This document shows, one piece after another, positions 62,748 through 64,000 of a DNA stretch of 64,000 nt. Each line of letters opens with the position of its first letter. Positions within the stretch are counted from its first letter, which is position 1. Source of the stretch: Mesorhizobium sp. B2-4-3 (lineage in GTDB: Bacteria; Pseudomonadota; Alphaproteobacteria; Rhizobiales; Rhizobiaceae); NCBI RefSeq assembly GCF_006442815.1, contig NZ_VFVL01000022.1, positions 34,237 to 98,236 on the forward strand. Reading direction: 5' to 3'. The notes beneath the pieces are model-generated. The model was not told the DNA's origin. It ran no database searches and saw only the letters and a program-made list of their open reading frames with translations. Made by a program: the position numbers and the translations under genes.

Positions 62748-63880
62748 GCGCCTATTTCGCTGCCCTGTCCGACGCATTGCGGGCCGCCGAGATTTTCCGA
62801 CCCTGCCTGCTGCTCGACCGCGACCGGCTGGACGGCAACATCGCGCTGCTGAAGCAGAGGCTGGCGCCGGACTTGGCGGTGCGACTGGTCGACAAGTCGC
62901 TGCCTTGCATGCCGCTGCTCTCGCACATCGCGCGAGCACTCGAAACCAACCGCTTCATGACCTTCCATCCGCCGGTGACGCAGGCCGTGCTCGACGCGTT
63001 TCCCGAAGGCGACCTGCTCTATGGCAAGCCGATGCCGGTGGGCGCCGCCAGGGCCGCGCTGACGAGAGGCGGCGCCGGCTGGTGGTCGCGCGTCTGCTGG
63101 CTGATCGATACGCCGGAGCGGCTGGCGGAATATGGCGCGCTCGCTGCCGCGCTCGACACCGAATTGCGCTTCGCTTTCGAGGTGGACGTCGGCCTGCATC
63201 GCGGCGGTTTTTCCAGTCCCGCCGAGATTAACGCGCTCACGATTCCAAAAGGTCTGCGCTGCGAAGGCATCATGGCCTATGAGGCGCATGCGCCGGAGAT
63301 ACCTGGCCTGTTTGGCGGTGCGCCCAAGGCGCTGAAGCGGGCCTCTGCCAAGGCCGCTGAGTTCGCCGCCGCCCTCGACCCGGACCAGCGCCGCATCCTC
63401 AACATCGGCGGCTCCAAGACGGCGCTGCTGCACGGCTCGGGCGTCGCCAACGAAGTGTCGATCGGCTCGGCCTTCGTGCTGCCCAAGGATTTCGACACGC
63501 CGGGCCTGGAGGGCTTCCAGCCGGCGGCCTTCATCGCCACACCGATCCTCAAGGCGCTCGATCCGATGCTGCCCGGTCCACCGGCGGTGTCGCGCATGTT
63601 GCGGGCGCTCGGCCTCTTCCCTCGCAAGGGCTGCTATCTCTATGGCGGCAAGTGGATGGCCGAGCCGGTGTTTCCCGAAGGCATGAAGCCGAACGGACTG
63701 ATCGGCCTGTCCTCCAACCAGCAGTTCATGGGCCTGCCCGCCGGGGCGACCGCGAAGCCCGGCGACTACGCCTTCCTGCGGCCGACGCAGAGCGAGGCGG
63801 TGCTGCAGCATTTCGGGGCGATTGCGGTGTTTGCCAGCGGGCGCATCGCGGAGTTCTGGCCGGCGCTGCCGATGGGGTGA
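62744..63880 (+). CDS. PLP-dependent alanine-racemase-like/D-threonine-aldolase-like enzyme
   Basis: 378 residues. Fold-type III features: the PLP lysine in VRLVDKSLP at ~50, FAFEVDVGLHRGGF with the metal-site or phosphate segment, and a C-terminal barrel with LRPTQSEAV. Members include alanine racemases, D-threonine aldolases and D-serine dehydratases; sequence alone does not choose. Translationally coupled to the lactone oxidase. Confidence 0.75.
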   Translation: MSAYFAALSDALRAAEIFRPCLLLDRDRLDGNIALLKQRLAPDLAVRLVDKSLPCMPLLSHIARALETNRFMTFHPPVTQAVLDAFPEGDLLYGKPMPVGAARAALTRGGAGWWSRVCWLIDTPERLAEYGALAAALDTELRFAFEVDVGLHRGGFSSPAEINALTIPKGLRCEGIMAYEAHAPEIPGLFGGAPKALKRASAKAAEFAAALDPDQRRILNIGGSKTALLHGSGVANEVSIGSAFVLPKDFDTPGLEGFQPAAFIATPILKALDPMLPGPPAVSRMLRALGLFPRKGCYLYGGKWMAEPVFPEGMKPNGLIGLSSNQQFMGLPAGATAKPGDYAFLRPTQSEAVLQHFGAIAVFASGRIAEFWPALPMG

Positions 63881-64000
63881 GGGCAGCTGCGGTCGCGACT
63901 AAGGCCCGCTCCGCGATCTCGTCATTCTAGACGTTATGACCGTGGTCTGAGCGGCGGCCCGTCCTAAGTCTTTGCAGCTGTAAAGCAAACGGGGATTGCT
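63881..64000. other. Window end, start of a possible family C repeat
   Basis: TCTCGTCATTCTAGACG near 63919 resembles the left arm of family C. No gene is visible in the remaining bases. Confidence 0.3.

Overview
The window looks like a high-GC chromosomal stretch of a Rhizobiales alphaproteobacterium, most likely Mesorhizobium or a close relative. The pointers are a metC gene divergent from a complete aapJQMP amino-acid ABC operon, a ppk-ppx pair, groESL behind a perfect CIRCE element, two kinds of ECF-type promoter, and several families of palindromic intergenic repeats. This placement is by recognition of gene content only; no database search was possible. No rRNA, tRNA, CRISPR array or intact transposase was seen.

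Region 1 (1-7960) is the right end of a prophage. It holds a virion-type protein gene broken by two frameshifts, a tail fibre, a small fibre-associated protein, a LamG-domain protein, a reversed FkbM methyltransferase (probable cargo gene), and a compact lysis cassette: GH108 endolysin, holin-like proteins and an overlapping i-spanin/o-spanin pair. Region 2 (8100-16200) returns to host genes: msrA, small conserved proteins, a PAS protein, an AT-rich gap, a GFA-type zinc protein, a CHASE3 hybrid histidine kinase and an ion permease. Region 3 (15600-23500) holds TetR/crotonase, HPP-CBS and CGNR/hydrolase pairs, a wrecked SDR gene, and an ECF sigma factor that shares a promoter signature with a DUF4142-cupredoxin operon. 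Region 4 (22300-34900) is core metabolism: metC, aapJQMP, a flavin monooxygenase, an NDUFS6-type zinc protein, ppk and ppx.

Region 5 (34900-53300) has two DoxX paralogues, fumC, a cupin/LysR pair, a BetI-like regulator with an orphan choline-type binding protein and hydrolase, several TetR-controlled genes, a TAT-exported phosphoesterase, CsbD behind an EcfG-type promoter, a patatin lipoprotein, GST, SDR, YciI, a cluster of small unknown proteins, LysE, RidA and SnoaL proteins. Region 6 (53300-64000) contains groEL/groES with an odd 3' duplication, a divergent methyltransferase/ATP-grasp pair, an SDR/LysR pair, and a TetR-controlled operon of an MFS transporter, an aldonolactone oxidase and a PLP racemase-like enzyme.

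Much of the local logic is regulator/target pairs read from a shared gap, many with visible palindromic operators (16196, 40193/40213, 42797/42823, 52603/52624, 58317, 60201). The least explained items are the two-gene ECF promoter regulon, the repeat elements that supply coding or ribosome-binding sequence to neighbouring genes, the groEL tail duplication, the orphan choX-hydrolase unit and the MFS-oxidase-PLP operon. I did not find a clear new defence or mobile system.
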